Shown here: positions 7,718 through 19,743 of the stretch, one piece after another | Position numbering within the stretch: the first letter of the stretch is position 1 | How the letters are laid out: each line of letters starts with the position of its first letter | Assembly: GCA_029980465.1 (NCBI GenBank) | Contig: JARYIJ010000001.1 | Coordinates: forward strand, 1,736,001-1,800,000 | Source: Pseudolabrys sp. | GTDB taxonomy: Bacteria > Pseudomonadota > Alphaproteobacteria > Rhizobiales > Xanthobacteraceae | Length of the DNA stretch: 64,000 nucleotides | Direction: 5' to 3' | Translations under genes and position numbers: made by a program | Notes under the pieces: generated by a model | What the model saw: the letters and a program-made list of their open reading frames with translations, nothing else | Databases searched by the model: none | Told to the model about the DNA's origin: nothing

Positions 7718-8893
7718 ATGCCCGCAGATTTCCGCACGCGTTACGCAGCGCTCGTTGACGCGGGTGAGGTCGAATCCGATCCCGCGCAACTCGAGCTGAT
7801 CAGCCGCTTCGAGGCGCTTGAGCAGCGGCTGATGCAGCGGCGTCTCGCCAACAAGGCGTCAGCGCTCGGCTGGATGTTCGGCAATCGCGTCCGATCCGAG
7901 CCGCCGGTGCGTGGCCTCTACATCTACGGCGAGGTCGGCCGGGGCAAGACCATGCTGATGGATCTGTTCTATTCGGAGACCAGGGCCAGGAAAAAGCGCC
8001 GCGCGCATTTCCACGAGTTCATGGCCGACGTCCATGAACGGATCCATGCATTCCGTCAGGATGGCAACGGCAATGGCAATGGCGCCGACGCGATCCGGCG
8101 CACCGCCGCGGCGATCGCCGAGGAGGCGACGCTGCTGTGCTTCGACGAATTTCACGTTACCGACATCACCGACGCCATGATCCTCGGCCGCCTGTTCACC
8201 CGGCTGTTCGAACTCGGCGTCGTCGTGGTTGCGACGTCGAACTTGCCGCCGGCTGACCTCTACAAGGACGGTCTCAACCGCGGCCTCTTTGTTCCTTTCA
8301 TTAAGCTGCTCGAACGGCACTGCGAGGTGGTGCAGTTGCAGTCGCGAACCGATTTCCGCCTTGAGAAAATGACCGGCCTGCAGACGTGGTACGTGCCGCC
8401 TGATAAGGCGGCCGAGATTGCACTCAACGAAGCGTGGCGGCGCATCAGCGGCGGTCATCGTGGTGCGGCGCAGGACCTGATGGTCAAGGGCCACGTCATT
8501 CACGTGCCCAAAGCGGCGATGGGTGTGGCCTGGTTTTCGTTCAAGGACCTGTGCGGCCGGCCATTCGGCGCTGCCGACTTCCTCAAGATCGCGCACGACT
8601 TCCATACCCTCATCATCGACCACATCCCGGTGATGGACTTCGACCGCCGCAACGAAGCCAAGCGCTTCATTATCCTGATCGACACGCTTTACGATTCTGC
8701 CGTGAAGCTTGTGGCCTCGGCGGAGGCCGAGCCCGACGACCTGTATGTCGGCGAGCAGGGCTACGAGGCGAGTGAATTCAAGCGCACTACGTCGCGGCTC
8801 ATCGAAATGCGCTCGCAGACCTATTTGGGTCTGCCGCACGGGCCGCGTCAGCCCGGCATGACCGACTGGTCGCCGCAGATCGTCGAGACCTGA
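7718..8893 (+). CDS. zapE: Cell division protein ZapE (AFG1-like ATPase)
   Basis: A 391-residue AAA-type ATPase of the ZapE/AFG1 family, which interacts with FtsZ under low oxygen or stress and in mitochondria supports respiratory-complex quality control. Walker A is GEVGRGKT (71-78), Walker B is CFDEFHVTD (141-149), and sensor region VVATSNLPP follows. An acidic/glycine stretch DGNGNGNGAD (115-124) is a small low-complexity insertion. Length is normal. It precedes mdh by two genes, a placement seen in related genomes. No strong ribosome site precedes ATG 7718. Confidence 0.94.
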   Translation: MPADFRTRYAALVDAGEVESDPAQLELISRFEALEQRLMQRRLANKASALGWMFGNRVRSEPPVRGLYIYGEVGRGKTMLMDLFYSETRARKKRRAHFHEFMADVHERIHAFRQDGNGNGNGADAIRRTAAAIAEEATLLCFDEFHVTDITDAMILGRLFTRLFELGVVVVATSNLPPADLYKDGLNRGLFVPFIKLLERHCEVVQLQSRTDFRLEKMTGLQTWYVPPDKAAEIALNEAWRRISGGHRGAAQDLMVKGHVIHVPKAAMGVAWFSFKDLCGRPFGAADFLKIAHDFHTLIIDHIPVMDFDRRNEAKRFIILIDTLYDSAVKLVASAEAEPDDLYVGEQGYEASEFKRTTSRLIEMRSQTYLGLPHGPRQPGMTDWSPQIVET

Positions 8894-9012
8894 GCGGTTG
8901 CGCGCAGCGTGAAATCGGCTGCCGCCGTCAATGTTTCGCTTTACCCCGCGAATTGATGTAGGCAATGATCTTTGGGGCGCGCGTCATCACGTAACCATGC
9001 CGGAGACGGTGC

Positions 9013-9816
9013 ATGGCCGACGAACTTCAAAATGCAACGGGCATGACGGCTTCGAGCGCGGAGCCGGCGCCTGCGGCGACGGACGATGCGACGCCGGACC
9101 AGGTCAAGCGGCGCTCGCGCGCGGCCCGATATCCCTGCGCTGTATGTGGCCGCGAGCGGCCGTCCAAAGACAGCGTCCGCCTTGATGTCGTGCGGCCGAC
9201 CCTGCTCGAACGCATCAAGCAGGACAATCCGGACCTGCCGTCCGAGGGCTTCATCTGCATCGACGACCTCGACGCCTATCGATCGCGCTACGTCGCGGAG
9301 TTGCTCAAGGACGAGCGCGGCGAATTGAGCAATCTCGCGCGGGAGGTGGTGCAAAGCCTGGCGGACCACGAGATTCTGGCCGAGAACATCGAAAGCCAGT
9401 TCGAGGGACACCGCACCTTCGGTGAGCGCCTGTCCGATCATCTCGCCAGCTTCGGCGGCAGTTGGCCGTTCCTGATCCTGTTCGGGGTCGTGCTGTTCGC
9501 CTGGATGGGCTTTAACCTGATCGTGGCCGCCGGCCGCGGTCAGTTCGACCCCTATCCGTTCATCCTGCTCAATCTCGTGCTGTCATGCCTCGCCGCGGTG
9601 CAGGCGCCCATCATCATGATGAGCCAGAAGCGGCAGGAGTCGAAGGACCGGTTGCGGTCGGAGAACGATTACCGCGTCAACCTCAAGGCCGAGCTCGAAA
9701 TCAGGCATCTGCATGAAAAGATCGACCACATCCTCACGCGTCAGTGGGAGCGGCTCGCGGAAATTCAGCAGATCCAGCTCGAGAGCCTGCGCGAACCCCT
9801 GGCGCGGAAGCGCTGA
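9013..9816 (+). CDS. DUF1003 membrane protein with N-terminal Cys motif
   Basis: A 267-residue protein with a soluble N-terminal part carrying PCAVCG (Cys42, Cys45) and ICIDD (Cys82), which may bind a metal. The DUF1003 core follows, with two transmembrane helices at about 152-172 and 182-204 and conserved QAPIIMMSQKRQ. A charged C-terminal coiled-coil-like tail ends the protein. The function of DUF1003 proteins is unknown; magnesium or stress roles have been suggested. It sits alone between zapE and mdh. Confidence 0.85.
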   Translation: MADELQNATGMTASSAEPAPAATDDATPDQVKRRSRAARYPCAVCGRERPSKDSVRLDVVRPTLLERIKQDNPDLPSEGFICIDDLDAYRSRYVAELLKDERGELSNLAREVVQSLADHEILAENIESQFEGHRTFGERLSDHLASFGGSWPFLILFGVVLFAWMGFNLIVAAGRGQFDPYPFILLNLVLSCLAAVQAPIIMMSQKRQESKDRLRSENDYRVNLKAELEIRHLHEKIDHILTRQWERLAEIQQIQLESLREPLARKR

Positions 9817-9907
9817 CCTTTCGTTCCGGATCGTCACGGCTGGGTTTGCCGCACCGCCGCAACGATTTCGGTCGCCCGGCTCTTTACAACAGCCCTCAAT
9901 CCTGTTT

Positions 9908-9922
9908 GGTATTATGTATACC
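9908..9922. promoter_or_regulatory. GGTAT-N5-ATACC inverted repeat upstream of mdh
   Basis: A perfect 5-bp inverted repeat (GGTATTATGTATACC) in an AT-rich patch 110 bases before the mdh start. It may be an operator or part of the promoter region; no clear -35/-10 pair could be assigned with confidence. Confidence 0.3.
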
Positions 9923-9978
9923 AGTAAGATCGGCGGGGCCGCGATCGGCTTCTTGTCGCCATGAACCGGACCGGATAG

Positions 9979-10995
<1,017 letters not shown>

Positions 10996-11052
10996 CAGAC
11001 GTCCGGAGTTCATCCGGCGGCAAGGTGTGAGGAAGCGAAGGAGGGAGTCCGG

Positions 11053-12221
<1,169 letters not shown>

Positions 12222-12222
<1 letters not shown>

Positions 12223-13106
12223 TGTCCATCCTCATCGACAAGAACACCAAGGTCATCTGCCAGGGTTTCACCGGCAAGAACGGCACCTTCCATTCGCAGC
12301 AGGCGATCGCTTATGGCACGAGGATGGTCGGCGGCGTGTCGCCGGGCAAAGGCGGCTCGACGCATCTCGACCTGCCGGTCTTCGACACGGTCGCCGAGGC
12401 GAAGGAAAAGACCGGCGCCGACGCCACCGTGATCTATGTGCCGCCGCCGGGTGCGGCGGATGCCATCGCGGAAGCAGTCGCCGCCGAGATCCCGCTGATC
12501 GTGTGCATCACCGAGGGCATTCCGGTGAGCCACATGGTCAAGGTGAAGCGCGCATTGTCCGGCTCGAAGTCGCGGCTGATCGGGCCGAATTGCCCCGGCG
12601 TCATGACGGCGGGCGCGTGCAAGATCGGCATCATGCCCGGCAACATCTTCAAGCCGGGCTCGGTCGGCATCGTGTCGCGGTCGGGCACGCTGACCTACGA
12701 GGCCGTGTTCCAGACCACGCGCGAGGGCCTGGGACAGACCACCGCGGTCGGCATCGGCGGCGACCCGGTCAAGGGCACCGAGTTCATCGCGGTGCTGGAG
12801 ATGTTCCTGGCCGATCCGAAAACCGAATCGATCGTCATGATCGGCGAGATCGGCGGTTCGGCCGAGGAAGACGCCGCCCAGTTCCTCAAGGATGAGGCCA
12901 AAAAGGGCCGCAAGAAGCCGATGGTGGGCTTCATTGCCGGTCGCACCGCCCCTCCGGGGCGGCGCATGGGCCATGCGGGTGCGATCATTTCCGGCGGGAA
13001 AGGCGACGCAGAGTCGAAAATTGCGGCAATGGAATCGGCTGGGATCAGGGTGTCGCCATCCCCGGCCAGGCTCGGCAAAACCCTGGTTGAAGTATTGAAA
13101 TCCTGA
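12222..13106 (+). CDS. sucD: Succinyl-CoA synthetase alpha subunit
   Basis: The 294-residue alpha subunit that binds CoA and carries the phosphohistidine. It has the CoA-binding Rossmann region ([14 protein letters not shown]), GPNCPGV, and the active-site histidine in [10 protein letters not shown] (about 251). ATG 12222 overlaps the sucC stop by one base. A strong terminator hairpin lies 73 bases downstream, so transcripts from mdh-sucCD probably end, or are attenuated, before sucA. Confidence 0.98.
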
Positions 13107-13178
13107 TTCAGTTCTTAGCCTTCCGTTGACTTACAAGCGTCTTAAATAGATTTAAAGGTCGGGATCGCCCGTTAAGGT

Positions 13179-13209
13179 CCGCCCCCCTGCTCGGGGGCGG
13201 CCTGTTTTT
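13179..13209 (+). terminator. Rho-independent terminator between sucD and sucA
   Basis: CCGCCCCC (13179-13186) pairs with GGGGGCGG (13193-13200) around a 6-base loop, followed by CCTGTTTTT. This is a strong intrinsic terminator. A possible promoter (TTGACT 13126-13131, 17-base spacer, GATTTA 13149-13154) lies before it, so it could also act as an attenuator for sucA. Confidence 0.85.
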
Positions 13210-13248
13210 GCGTTTCCGGGGCGAGGGGCCCCGTCAGGATTGGACATC

Positions 13249-16206
13249 ATGTCTCGCCAAGAAGCGAATGCCGCGTTCGCCCACACGTCTTTTCTCTACG
13301 GCGGCAACGCCGACTACATCGAGGATCTCTACGCCCGCTACGAAAAGAATCCCGGCTCGGTCGACGCCGAATGGCAGACATTTTTCCAGAGCCTGAAAGA
13401 CAACAAGCAGGACGTCGAAAAGAGCGCGCAAGGCCCGACATGGGAGAAGCTGAACTGGCCGCAGCGGCCCAACGACGATCTCACCGCCGCGCTTGACGGC
13501 AACTGGAGCGACACCGGCAAGCAGGTCACCGACAAGATCAAGGCCAAGGCGCAGGCGAGCGGCGTCGACATTTCCGCGAGTGACGTGCAGCGCGCCGCGC
13601 GCGACTCGATTCACGCGCTGATGCTGATCCGTGCCTACCGCATCCGCGGCCACTACCACGCCAATCTCGATCCGCTCGGCCTTGAGCCGCACAAGGACGA
13701 CCGCGAGCTCGATCCGAAGAGCTACGGCTTCACCGAAGCCGACATGGACCGCAAGATTTTCCTCGACAATGTGCTCGGCCTCGAGTTTGGCACGATCCGC
13801 GAGATTATCGCGATCCTGCGCCGCACGTATTGCCAGACGCTCGGCATCGAATTCATGCACATCTCCGACCCGGCGCAGAAAGCGTGGATCCAGGAGCGCA
13901 TCGAAGGCAAGGACAAGGAGATCGCGTTCACGCGCGAGGGCAAGCGCGCCATCCTCAACAAGCTGGTCGAGGCGGAAGGCTTCGAGAAATTTCTCGATGT
14001 CAAGTACACCGGCACCAAGCGCTTCGGCCTCGATGGCGGCGAGTCGTTGATCCCGGCGCTCGAGCAGATCATCAAGCGCGGCGGCAATCTCGGTGTGCAG
14101 GAGATCGTCATCGGCATGCCGCATCGCGGCCGTCTCAACGTGCTCACCCAAGTCATGGGCAAGCCGCACCGCGTGCTGTTTCACGAGTTCAAGGGCGGCT
14201 CGGCGATGCCGGACGAGATCGAGGGCTCGGGCGACGTCAAATACCACCTCGGCGCTTCGTCGGACCGCGAGTTCGACGGCAACAAGGTGCACCTCTCGCT
14301 GACGCCGAATCCGTCGCATCTCGAGATCGTCGATCCGGTCACGCTCGGCAAGGTGCGCGCCAAGCAGGAACAGCACGGCGCGACGCCGGAAGACCGCACG
14401 ATGGTGATGCCGCTCCTGATTCACGGCGACGCTGCGTTCGCTGGTCAGGGCGTCGTCGCCGAGTGTTTCGGTCTGTCGGGGCTGAAAGGCTACCGCACTG
14501 GCGGCTCGCTGCACTTCATCGTCAACAATCAGATCGGCTTTACGACCTATCCGCGTTATTCGCGTTCGTCGCCGTACCCATCCGACGTCGCCAAAATGAT
14601 CGAGGCGCTGATCCTGCACGTCAACGGCGATGATCCGGAAGCGGTGGTGTTCGCGGCCAAGGTCGCGACCGAGTACCGGATGAAATTTCAGAAGCCGGTC
14701 GTCATCGACATGTTCTGCTACCGGCGGTTCGGCCACAACGAAGGCGACGAGCCCTCGTTCACCCAGCCGTTGATGTACAAGAAGATCCGCTCGCACCCGA
14801 CGACGCTGGAAATCTACGCGCGGAAGCTGGTCGGCGAGGGTGTCGTCGCCGAAGGCGAGGTCGACAAAATGCGCGCCGACTGGCGCGCACGTCTCGATGC
14901 CGAGTTCGAGGCCGGCCAGGGCTACAGGCCGAACAAGGCCGACTGGCTCGACGGCCGCTGGTCCGGCCTCAAGGCCGCGTATGAATCCGACGATCCGCGC
15001 CGCGGCAACACCGGTGTCGCGCTCGACGAACTGCGCGAGATCGGCAAGGCCGTCACGAGGGTGCCGTCGGATTTTCACGTCCACCGCACCGTGCAACGTT
15101 TCCTCGATCATCGCGCCAAGGCGATCGAGACCGGCGAGGGCATCGATTGGGCGACCGGCGAAGCGCTTGCGTTCTGCACGCTGCTCAAGGAAGGCCGCCG
15201 CGTCCGTCTATCCGGCCAGGACTCCGAGCGCGGTACTTTCTCGCAGCGCCATTCGGTGCTGTTCGATCAGGAGACCGAAAAGCGCTACGTGCCGTTCAAC
15301 AATCTTGGCGGCAAGCAGGGCCGTTACGAAGTCCTGAATTCGATGCTGTCGGAAGAGGCGGTGCTCGGCTTCGAGTACGGCTATTCGACCGCCGAGCCGA
15401 GCACGTTGACGTTGTGGGAGGCGCAGTTCGGCGATTTCGCCAACGGCGCGCAGGTCGTGTTCGACCAGTTCATCTCGTCGGGCGAGCGCAAGTGGCTGCG
15501 CATGTCCGGCCTCGTCTGCCTGCTGCCGCACGGCTACGAGGGTCAGGGTCCCGAGCATTCGTCGGCCCGTCTCGAGCGCTATCTCCAGATGTGCGCTGAG
15601 GACAACATGCAGGTCGCCAACTGCACGACTCCGGCAAACTATTTTCATATCTTGCGTCGTCAGTTGAAACGCGAGATCCGCAAGCCGCTGATCCTGATGA
15701 CGCCGAAGTCGCTGCTGCGCCACAAGCGCGCGGTGTCGCGGCTCGACGAGATGGGGCCGGATACGTCGTTCCACCGTCTGCTGTGGGACGACGCGCAGTA
15801 CCTCAAGGGCGAGAAGATCCAGCTCGTTCCCGACAACAAGATCCGCCGCGTCATCCTGTGCTCCGGCAAGGTCTATTACGACCTTTACGAGGAGCGCGAG
15901 AAGCGCGGCGTCAACGACATCTACCTGCTCCGTGTCGAGCAGCTCTATCCGTTCCCGACCAAGGCGCTCATCACGGAGCTGTCGCGCTTCAAGCAGGCCG
16001 AGTTCGTCTGGTGCCAGGAAGAGCCGCGCAACATGGGCGGCTGGTTCTTCGTCGAGGTGTTTATCCAGTGGGTGCTCAACCAGATCGGCGTCGGCGACAA
16101 GAAGGTGCGCTACGCCGGCCGTCCGGCCTCGGCGTCGACCGCGGTCGGTCTGATGTCGAAGCACCTTGCGCAGTTGCGTCAGTTCCTCGACGAGGCGCTG
16201 GGGTAA
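13249..16206 (+). CDS. sucA: 2-oxoglutarate dehydrogenase E1 component
   Basis: The 985-residue thiamine-diphosphate E1 subunit that decarboxylates 2-oxoglutarate and passes the succinyl group to SucB lipoate. It has the N-terminal FLYGGNADYIEDLYARYEKN helix that contacts E2, then the TPP core with GMPHRGRLN, HLSLTPNPSHLE and FGHNEGDEPSFTQP, and the C-terminal transketolase-like region (YEGQGPEHSSAR). The frame allows TTG 13240, but ATG 13249 with AGGATTGG upstream fits better. It is separated from sucD by a terminator and from sucB by a palindromic repeat. Confidence 0.97.
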   Translation: MSRQEANAAFAHTSFLYGGNADYIEDLYARYEKNPGSVDAEWQTFFQSLKDNKQDVEKSAQGPTWEKLNWPQRPNDDLTAALDGNWSDTGKQVTDKIKAKAQASGVDISASDVQRAARDSIHALMLIRAYRIRGHYHANLDPLGLEPHKDDRELDPKSYGFTEADMDRKIFLDNVLGLEFGTIREIIAILRRTYCQTLGIEFMHISDPAQKAWIQERIEGKDKEIAFTREGKRAILNKLVEAEGFEKFLDVKYTGTKRFGLDGGESLIPALEQIIKRGGNLGVQEIVIGMPHRGRLNVLTQVMGKPHRVLFHEFKGGSAMPDEIEGSGDVKYHLGASSDREFDGNKVHLSLTPNPSHLEIVDPVTLGKVRAKQEQHGATPEDRTMVMPLLIHGDAAFAGQGVVAECFGLSGLKGYRTGGSLHFIVNNQIGFTTYPRYSRSSPYPSDVAKMIEALILHVNGDDPEAVVFAAKVATEYRMKFQKPVVIDMFCYRRFGHNEGDEPSFTQPLMYKKIRSHPTTLEIYARKLVGEGVVAEGEVDKMRADWRARLDAEFEAGQGYRPNKADWLDGRWSGLKAAYESDDPRRGNTGVALDELREIGKAVTRVPSDFHVHRTVQRFLDHRAKAIETGEGIDWATGEALAFCTLLKEGRRVRLSGQDSERGTFSQRHSVLFDQETEKRYVPFNNLGGKQGRYEVLNSMLSEEAVLGFEYGYSTAEPSTLTLWEAQFGDFANGAQVVFDQFISSGERKWLRMSGLVCLLPHGYEGQGPEHSSARLERYLQMCAEDNMQVANCTTPANYFHILRRQLKREIRKPLILMTPKSLLRHKRAVSRLDEMGPDTSFHRLLWDDAQYLKGEKIQLVPDNKIRRVILCSGKVYYDLYEEREKRGVNDIYLLRVEQLYPFPTKALITELSRFKQAEFVWCQEEPRNMGGWFFVEVFIQWVLNQIGVGDKKVRYAGRPASASTAVGLMSKHLAQLRQFLDEALG

Positions 16207-16219
16207 TTCACACATAATG

Positions 16220-16318
16220 CTGTCATGCCCCGTGAAAGCGGGGCGTCCAGTGCCCAGGCTATACATTGATAACGGGCGTCTGACTTTACTGGATCACCCG
16301 CCTTCGCGGGCGATGACG
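16220..16318. repeat. Intergenic palindromic repeat between sucA and sucB (copy B)
   Basis: Starts CTGTCATGCCCCGTGAAAGC and ends GCGGGCGATGACG. Short hairpins at both ends (CCCCGTGAAAGCGGGG; CCCGCCTTCGCGGG) flank a less conserved middle. The right-hand 27 bases (16291-16317) match 31506-31532 at 24 positions, so both are copies of one family. It lies inside an operon and will fold in the sucA-sucB mRNA. Confidence 0.8.
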
Positions 16319-16338
16319 CCGAAAGAGGCGAAAGGATC

Positions 16339-17616
16339 ATGACTGATATTCGCGTGCCGACCCTCGGCGAGTCCGTGACCGAGGCGACCGTCGGTAAATG
16401 GTTCAAGCAGCCGGGCGACGCCGTTGCCGCCGACGAGCCGTTGGTCGAGCTCGAGACCGACAAGGTGACGCTCGAAGTGCCGGCGCCCGCCGCGGGCACC
16501 TTGGGCGAGATCGCGGTCAGGCAGGGCGAAACCGTCGCGGTCGGCGCCATCCTCGGTCAGATCACGGATGGTGCGGTTGCCGCAGCGAAACCGGCAACGG
16601 CGACCAAACCGGCGACGCCGACCGGCGCGCCCGATCAGAAGACAGCCACGGCCAGGCCCATCAATGCCGGCCCCGAGCAGCCGCAGCCGCGCGACATGCC
16701 GGCGGCCGGTGGCACGACGATGCCGCCGCCGCCGTCGGTGCGGAAAATGGCGGCCGAGACGGGAGTCGATCCGTCGGCCGTCGCCGGCTCCGGCGTGCGC
16801 GGTCAGGTGACCAAAGGCGACATGATGGCGGCGATCGAGCGCGCCGCCGCATCGCCGACCCCGGTCACCGCGCCGGCCCCGGTGCAGATGCGCGCGCCGT
16901 CGCCGGCCGACGATGCCGCGCGCGAGGAGCGCGTGCACATGACGCGGCTGCGCCAGACCATCGCGCGCCGCCTCAAGGACGCGCAGAACACCGCCGCCAT
17001 GCTGACGACCTTCAACGAGGTCGACATGACCGCGGTGATGGCGCTGCGCAACGAGTACAAGGAGCTGTTCGAGAAGAAGCACGGCGTCAAGCTCGGCTTC
17101 ATGGGCTTCTTCGTGCGCGCCTGCATCCAGGCGCTCAAGGATATTCCGGCGGTCAACGCCGAGGTCGACGGCAACGACCTTGTCTACAAGAACTACTATC
17201 ACATCGGCGTCGCCGTCGGCACCGAACGCGGTCTCGTCGTGCCGGTGGTGCGCGACGCCGATCACCTGTCGCTCGCCGGCATCGAGAAGACCATTTCCGA
17301 TTTCGGCCGGCGCGCCCGCGACGGCCAGCTCAAGATCGAGGAGATGCAGGGCGGCACCTTCACGATCTCGAACGGCGGCATCTACGGCTCGCTGATGTCG
17401 ACGCCGATTCTCAACGCGCCGCAGTCCGGCATTCTCGGCATGCACAAGATCCAGGAGCGGCCGGTGGTGATCGGCGGCAAGATCGAGGTGCGGCCGATGA
17501 TGTATCTCGCGCTGTCCTACGATCACCGCATCGTCGACGGCCGCGAGGCGGTCACCTTCCTGGTGCGCGTCAAGGAGAACCTCGAGGACCCGGCGCGGGC
17601 CATCCTCGATCTGTAA
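16339..17616 (+). CDS. sucB: Dihydrolipoyllysine succinyltransferase (2-oxoglutarate dehydrogenase E2)
   Basis: A 425-residue E2 core protein. The single lipoyl domain (residues 1-77) has the lipoylated lysine in ETDKVTLEV (Lys42). A Pro/Ala/Thr linker leads to the E3/E1-binding domain (about 132-170, [20 protein letters not shown]). The catalytic acyltransferase domain ends with the active-site motif [17 protein letters not shown] precedes the ATG. It follows sucA after a repeat element and precedes lpd after another. Confidence 0.97.
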   Translation: MTDIRVPTLGESVTEATVGKWFKQPGDAVAADEPLVELETDKVTLEVPAPAAGTLGEIAVRQGETVAVGAILGQITDGAVAAAKPATATKPATPTGAPDQKTATARPINAGPEQPQPRDMPAAGGTTMPPPPSVRKMAAETGVDPSAVAGSGVRGQVTKGDMMAAIERAAASPTPVTAPAPVQMRAPSPADDAAREERVHMTRLRQTIARRLKDAQNTAAMLTTFNEVDMTAVMALRNEYKELFEKKHGVKLGFMGFFVRACIQALKDIPAVNAEVDGNDLVYKNYYHIGVAVGTERGLVVPVVRDADHLSLAGIEKTISDFGRRARDGQLKIEEMQGGTFTISNGGIYGSLMSTPILNAPQSGILGMHKIQERPVVIGGKIEVRPMMYLALSYDHRIVDGREAVTFLVRVKENLEDPARAILDL

Positions 17617-17625
17617 TTATTAGTC

Positions 17626-17752
17626 CCTGTCATGGCCGGGCTTGTCCCGGCCATCCACGTCTTGTTTCCTTGGCAAAAGAGAAGGCGTGGATGCCCGGCA
17701 CGAGGTTTATGCTCGGGCCGGCGAAGCCGGACCCGAGTGCCGGGCATGACGA
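17626..17752. repeat. Intergenic palindromic repeat between sucB and lpd (copy C)
   Basis: Starts CCCTGTCATGGCCGGGCTTG with an immediate hairpin (GGCCGGGCTTGTCCCGGCC) and ends in GTGCCGGGCATGACGA, with a second hairpin in between (CTCGGGCCGGCGAAGCCGGA). The ribosome site of lpd (AAGGAG) starts directly at the right end, so folding could affect lpd translation. Confidence 0.8.
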
Positions 17753-17761
17753 AGGAGAGGT

Positions 17762-19171
17762 ATGGCAATGTCTCAATACGACCTCATCGTCATCGGCTCC
17801 GGTCCGGGCGGCTATGTCTGCGCCATCCGCGCGGCCCAGCTCGGCCTCAAGACCGCCGTCGTCGAGAAGATGCCGACCTATGGCGGCACCTGCCTCAACA
17901 TCGGCTGCATCCCGTCGAAGGCGCTGCTGCACAGCTCGGAGCTGTTCGAGGAGGCCGGGCACGGCTTCGCCCAAATGGGCATCGGCGTTCCGGCGCCGAC
18001 GCTCGACCTCAAGGCGATGATGGCGTTCAAGCAGGACGGCGTCGACGGCAACGTCAAGGGGGTCGATTACCTGTTCAAGAAGAACAAGATCGACGGCATT
18101 CACGGCACCGGCCGCATCGCCGCGCCGGGCAAGGTCGAGGTGAAGGGCGCGGACGGCAAGACGCAGACGCTCGACACCAAGGCCATCGTCATCGCGACCG
18201 GCTCTGATGTCGCCAGGCTCAAGGGCATCGAGATCGACGAGAAGCGCGTCGTGTCGTCGACCGGCGCGCTGTCGCTCGAGGCCGTGCCGTCGAAACTGCT
18301 GGTGGTCGGCGCCGGCGTGATCGGGCTCGAGCTCGGCTCGGTGTGGCGGCGTCTCGGCGCCGAGGTCACCGTGGTGGAATTTCTCGACGGCGCCTTGCCG
18401 GGCATGGACGGCGAAGTGCGCCGCCAGGCCCAGCGCATCTTCGAGAAGCAGGGCATGACCTTCAAGCTGTCGTCGAAGGTCACCGGCGTCGACACGTCCG
18501 GCAAGCGCCTCAAGGTGTCGGTCGAGCCGGCGAAAGGCGGCGCCGCCGAGACGGTCGAGGCCGACGTCGTGCTCGTCTCAATCGGCCGCGTGCCGTACAC
18601 CGAGGGGCTCGGTCTCGCCGACGTCGGCGTCAAGCTCGACCAGCGCGGCCGCGTCGAGGTCGACGCGCATTACGCCACCAATATTCCGGGCATCTGGGCG
18701 ATCGGCGACGCCATCAAGGGGCCGATGCTGGCTCACAAGGCCGAAGACGAAGGCGTCGCAGTCGCCGAGATTCTGGCCGGGCAGGCCGGCCACGTGAACT
18801 ACGACGCGATCCCGAACGTCGTCTACACATTCCCGGAGATCGCTTCGGTCGGCAAGTCGGAGGATGAGCTGAAAGCGGCGGGCACCGCCTACAAGGTCGG
18901 CAAGTTTCCGTTCACCGCCAACGGCCGCGCCAAGGTCAATCACACCACCGACGGCTTCGTGAAGATTCTGGCCGATGCCAAGACCGATCGGGTGCTCGGC
19001 GTCCACATCATCGGCGCCGATGCCGGCAACATGATCGCCGAGGCGGTCATCGCCATGGAGTTCGGGGCGTCGTCGGAAGACATCGCGCGCACCTGTCACG
19101 CCCACCCGACGTTGAGCGAAGCCATCAAGGAGGCCGCGCTCGCGGTCGACAAGCGCAGCCTCAGCATGTGA
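17762..19171 (+). CDS. lpdA: Dihydrolipoyl dehydrogenase (E3)
   Basis: A 469-residue FAD/NAD disulfide oxidoreductase that reoxidises the dihydrolipoate of SucB. The FAD motif [10 protein letters not shown] (about 12-21) is followed by the redox-active disulfide GGTCLNIGC (Cys44, Cys49). The NAD loop is [15 protein letters not shown] and the C-terminal catalytic motif is HAHPTLSEA (His about 448). AAGGAG stands just before ATG 17762 (MAMSQYD); ATG 17768 is a possible alternative. It closes the suc series, completing E1-E2-E3 in order. Confidence 0.97.
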   Translation: MAMSQYDLIVIGSGPGGYVCAIRAAQLGLKTAVVEKMPTYGGTCLNIGCIPSKALLHSSELFEEAGHGFAQMGIGVPAPTLDLKAMMAFKQDGVDGNVKGVDYLFKKNKIDGIHGTGRIAAPGKVEVKGADGKTQTLDTKAIVIATGSDVARLKGIEIDEKRVVSSTGALSLEAVPSKLLVVGAGVIGLELGSVWRRLGAEVTVVEFLDGALPGMDGEVRRQAQRIFEKQGMTFKLSSKVTGVDTSGKRLKVSVEPAKGGAAETVEADVVLVSIGRVPYTEGLGLADVGVKLDQRGRVEVDAHYATNIPGIWAIGDAIKGPMLAHKAEDEGVAVAEILAGQAGHVNYDAIPNVVYTFPEIASVGKSEDELKAAGTAYKVGKFPFTANGRAKVNHTTDGFVKILADAKTDRVLGVHIIGADAGNMIAEAVIAMEFGASSEDIARTCHAHPTLSEAIKEAALAVDKRSLSM

Positions 19172-19203
19172 GCGGCCTTACTTTCGGCCGCGGGGCTGCC
19201 TAG

Positions 19204-19737
19204 ATGATGCCGATGCGCCGCTGGCTCAAGCCGCTCTGGATCCTGCTCGCCCTGCTGTTCCTGCTGGAGGCGTGGCTGTGGGACCGCCTCAAGCACGTCG
19301 TCGCGGCGGTCGTCGATGCCCTGCTGCTGGACGCGGCAAAAGAGGCGCTGCGGCGCGGCATCGAGCGGTTGCCGCCATGGGCGGCGCTCGGCGTTTTCGT
19401 CGTCCCGTTCCTTGTCCTGCTGCCGCTGAAATTCGCCGAGGTCTATTTCCTCGCCACTGGGCAGTGGCTGTTCGCGGCGCTGGTGTTGCTGTTCGCCAAG
19501 CTGCTCGGCCTCGGTGTCACCGCCTTCGTGTTCGACGCGACCCGGGACCAGCTGATGCAGATAGGCTGGTTCGTCGTCCTCTACGGCTGGGTGATGGCCG
19601 CGCTCGACTGGGCACATGCGCAGATCGAGCCGTTCAAGGCGCGGCTGCATCACTATCTGTCGCTGTTGCGACCGCAGCGCGCCGGCCGGTTCTTCCGCCT
19701 GTTCCGGCGCATCCGCCGCCGCGCGCAACGCGTCTGA
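19204..19737 (+). CDS. Hypothetical inner-membrane protein
   Basis: A 177-residue protein I cannot assign to a characterised family. It has an N-terminal hydrophobic helix (WILLALLFLLEAWLW), an amphipathic stretch, two or three more hydrophobic segments (ALGVFVVPFLVLLPLKFAEVYFLA; FAALVLLFAKLLGLGVTAFVF; WFVVLYGWVMAALDW) and a very basic tail (RFFRLFRRIRRRAQRV) likely on the cytoplasmic side. It starts 32 bases after lpd and converges on the DUF4337 gene with 6 bases between stops. Similar small membrane proteins occur at this place in related genomes; role unknown. Confidence 0.75.
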   Translation: MMPMRRWLKPLWILLALLFLLEAWLWDRLKHVVAAVVDALLLDAAKEALRRGIERLPPWAALGVFVVPFLVLLPLKFAEVYFLATGQWLFAALVLLFAKLLGLGVTAFVFDATRDQLMQIGWFVVLYGWVMAALDWAHAQIEPFKARLHHYLSLLRPQRAGRFFRLFRRIRRRAQRV

Positions 19738-19743
19738 ATGGCG

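Noticed and set aside
13234..15111. 625-codon frame antisense to sucA
   Set aside because: Mirror of the sucA codons; no motifs.
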